From the NCBI GenBank assembly GCA_025352365.1, contig JANXTO010000099.1, forward strand, positions 1 through 64,000: a stretch of DNA of 64,000 nt, given 5' to 3'. Below, in pieces: positions 62,909 to 64,000 of the stretch. The first letter of the stretch is position 1. Every line of letters starts with the position of its first letter. The translations under genes were made by a program, and so were the position numbers. The stretch comes from Undibacterium sp. (GTDB taxonomy: Bacteria > Pseudomonadota > Gammaproteobacteria > Burkholderiales > Burkholderiaceae_D). The notes below the pieces were generated by a model. The model made no database searches, was not told the origin of the DNA, and saw only the letters and a program-made list of their open reading frames with translations.

Positions 62909-63877
62909 ATGTCAAACCTTGAATTGAAGCCACTGAGAGAATTTGATCAACTAGATGAAACAACTTTTTTGCGCGATGTAATTGGTGCGCACCAGCCCTG
63001 CGTCTTACGCGGATTTGTTAAACATTGGCCCTCAGCTCAGCAAGCGTCGGCAGAGGCTACTTATCGTTATTTAAAAAATCTGGATAACGGTGCTGCCGTC
63101 GATGCGATACTGACACCGCCCCAAGAGGACGGCCGTATTTTTTATAATGAGACGTTGGATGGTTTTAATTTTTTACGGAATAAATTATCAATCTCGGCAG
63201 TGTTAGATCAAATCATGCGCTACAGTCAGTTTGATCAAGCACCTTCCGTAGCGATACAAAGTGCATTGATCGCTGAATGTCTTCCCGGCTTTTTGGTGGA
63301 CAATGTTTTGCCATTCATGAGTGAGCAAATCGCTCCCCGAATCTGGCTTGGCAACAAGGTGACGACACCTGCTCATATTGACACTTCCTACAATATTGCC
63401 TGTGTTGTCAGCGGTAAGCGACGTTTTACGATCTTCCCACCAGATCAGGTAGCCAACTTGTATATTGGCCCTTTAGACTTTGCACCAACCAACTCACCGA
63501 TAAGTCTGGTGTCGTTCAAACAGCCGGATTTTCAGCAATTCCCCCGATTCAAACAAGCACTGGAACATGCTCTCGTTGCAGAGCTGGAGCCTGGTGATGC
63601 AGTCTATATCCCAACTTTGTGGTGGCATCATGTGGAGTCGCTGAGCAAGTTCAATATCTTGATCAACTATTGGTGGGGCGGCCCGATCCGCACTGAACAA
63701 ACGCCAAGTACGCCCTTTGAATGTCTGGTGCATTGCCTGACAAATTTAAAACAACTACCGCCAGATCAAAGAGCCGCCTGGGGTGCCTTGTTTCAACATT
63801 ATGTATTTTCCAAAGACGATCCTGCAGCGCATATTCCGTCACATAGACGCGGCGTTATGGATGGCAGAACTGAATGA
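62909..63877 (+). CDS. Cupin-like (JmjC/FIH-type, Cupin_8) protein
   Basis: CVLRGFVKHWPSA; HIDTSYNIACVVSGKRRFTIFPP (HxD); LWWHHVESLSKFNILINYWWGG. Confidence 0.88.
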   Translation: MSNLELKPLREFDQLDETTFLRDVIGAHQPCVLRGFVKHWPSAQQASAEATYRYLKNLDNGAAVDAILTPPQEDGRIFYNETLDGFNFLRNKLSISAVLDQIMRYSQFDQAPSVAIQSALIAECLPGFLVDNVLPFMSEQIAPRIWLGNKVTTPAHIDTSYNIACVVSGKRRFTIFPPDQVANLYIGPLDFAPTNSPISLVSFKQPDFQQFPRFKQALEHALVAELEPGDAVYIPTLWWHHVESLSKFNILINYWWGGPIRTEQTPSTPFECLVHCLTNLKQLPPDQRAAWGALFQHYVFSKDDPAAHIPSHRRGVMDGRTE

Positions 63878-63940
63878 TTTGTCTTAGCTGGCGAACACGC
63901 ATTTTTCACGCGCGACTAAAAAGAAATTACTTTTGAATGA

Positions 63941-64000
63941 TTAGCGCAAGGTCTTTTGCGCTGCCTCGTGAACCATCGAAGAAATACGATCCAGATAAGT
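63941..64000 (-). CDS. C-terminal end of an unidentified CDS (possibly tryptophan halogenase-like)
   Basis: Minus-strand reading to the edge: ...TYLDRISSMVHEAAQKTLR stop; convergent with the cupin gene. Confidence 0.25.
   Translation of the reverse strand, partial: TYLDRISSMVHEAAQKTLR

Overview
This 64 kb window is gene-dense chromosomal DNA from a betaproteobacterium. Gene content and order suggest Burkholderiales/Oxalobacteraceae; this is inference, no search was run. From left to right it holds: the end of a cellulose-synthesis operon (bcsP/bcsD/bcsQ), tldD, nitrilase, yhdP, glnE, pbpG, a phasin, a livHMGF ABC transporter, ispH/fkpB, radC, rpmB/rpmG, a desaturase, mscS, rsmB, purN, a secreted barnase-like RNase with a barstar-like partner, a patatin, an SDR, an H+-PPase, adk/kdsB/lpxK/exbDB, xseA, sodB, a diguanylate-cyclase-like protein, and a large GlcNAc/chitooligosaccharide locus (ABC transporter, nagZ, nagB-II, nagA, nagR, kinase, TonB-dependent receptor, cupin). 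No tRNA, rRNA, CRISPR array or prophage was recognised. The most interesting signals are non-coding. (1) A ~0.7 kb intergenic array upstream of xseA has five perfect, same-orientation DnaA boxes (TGTGGATAA) in degenerate ~140-180 bp repeats, resembling a datA/DARS-type locus. (2) A ~85 bp dispersed palindromic element family (ATATACTCCCC...TTGTCCA...TGGACAA...GGAGTATAT) has at least seven copies, one inside the nag operon directly upstream of the ABC binding-protein gene. (3) A second dispersed family has GACTTACGCA/TGCGTAAGTC ends. (4) A ~160 bp foldback element lies at ~35.0 kb. (5) A 31-bp operator/promoter is shared by the GlcNAc kinase and TonB-receptor genes. (6) A leader ORF plus terminator lies upstream of liv. 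All calls were made by eye from sequence and translated ORFs.
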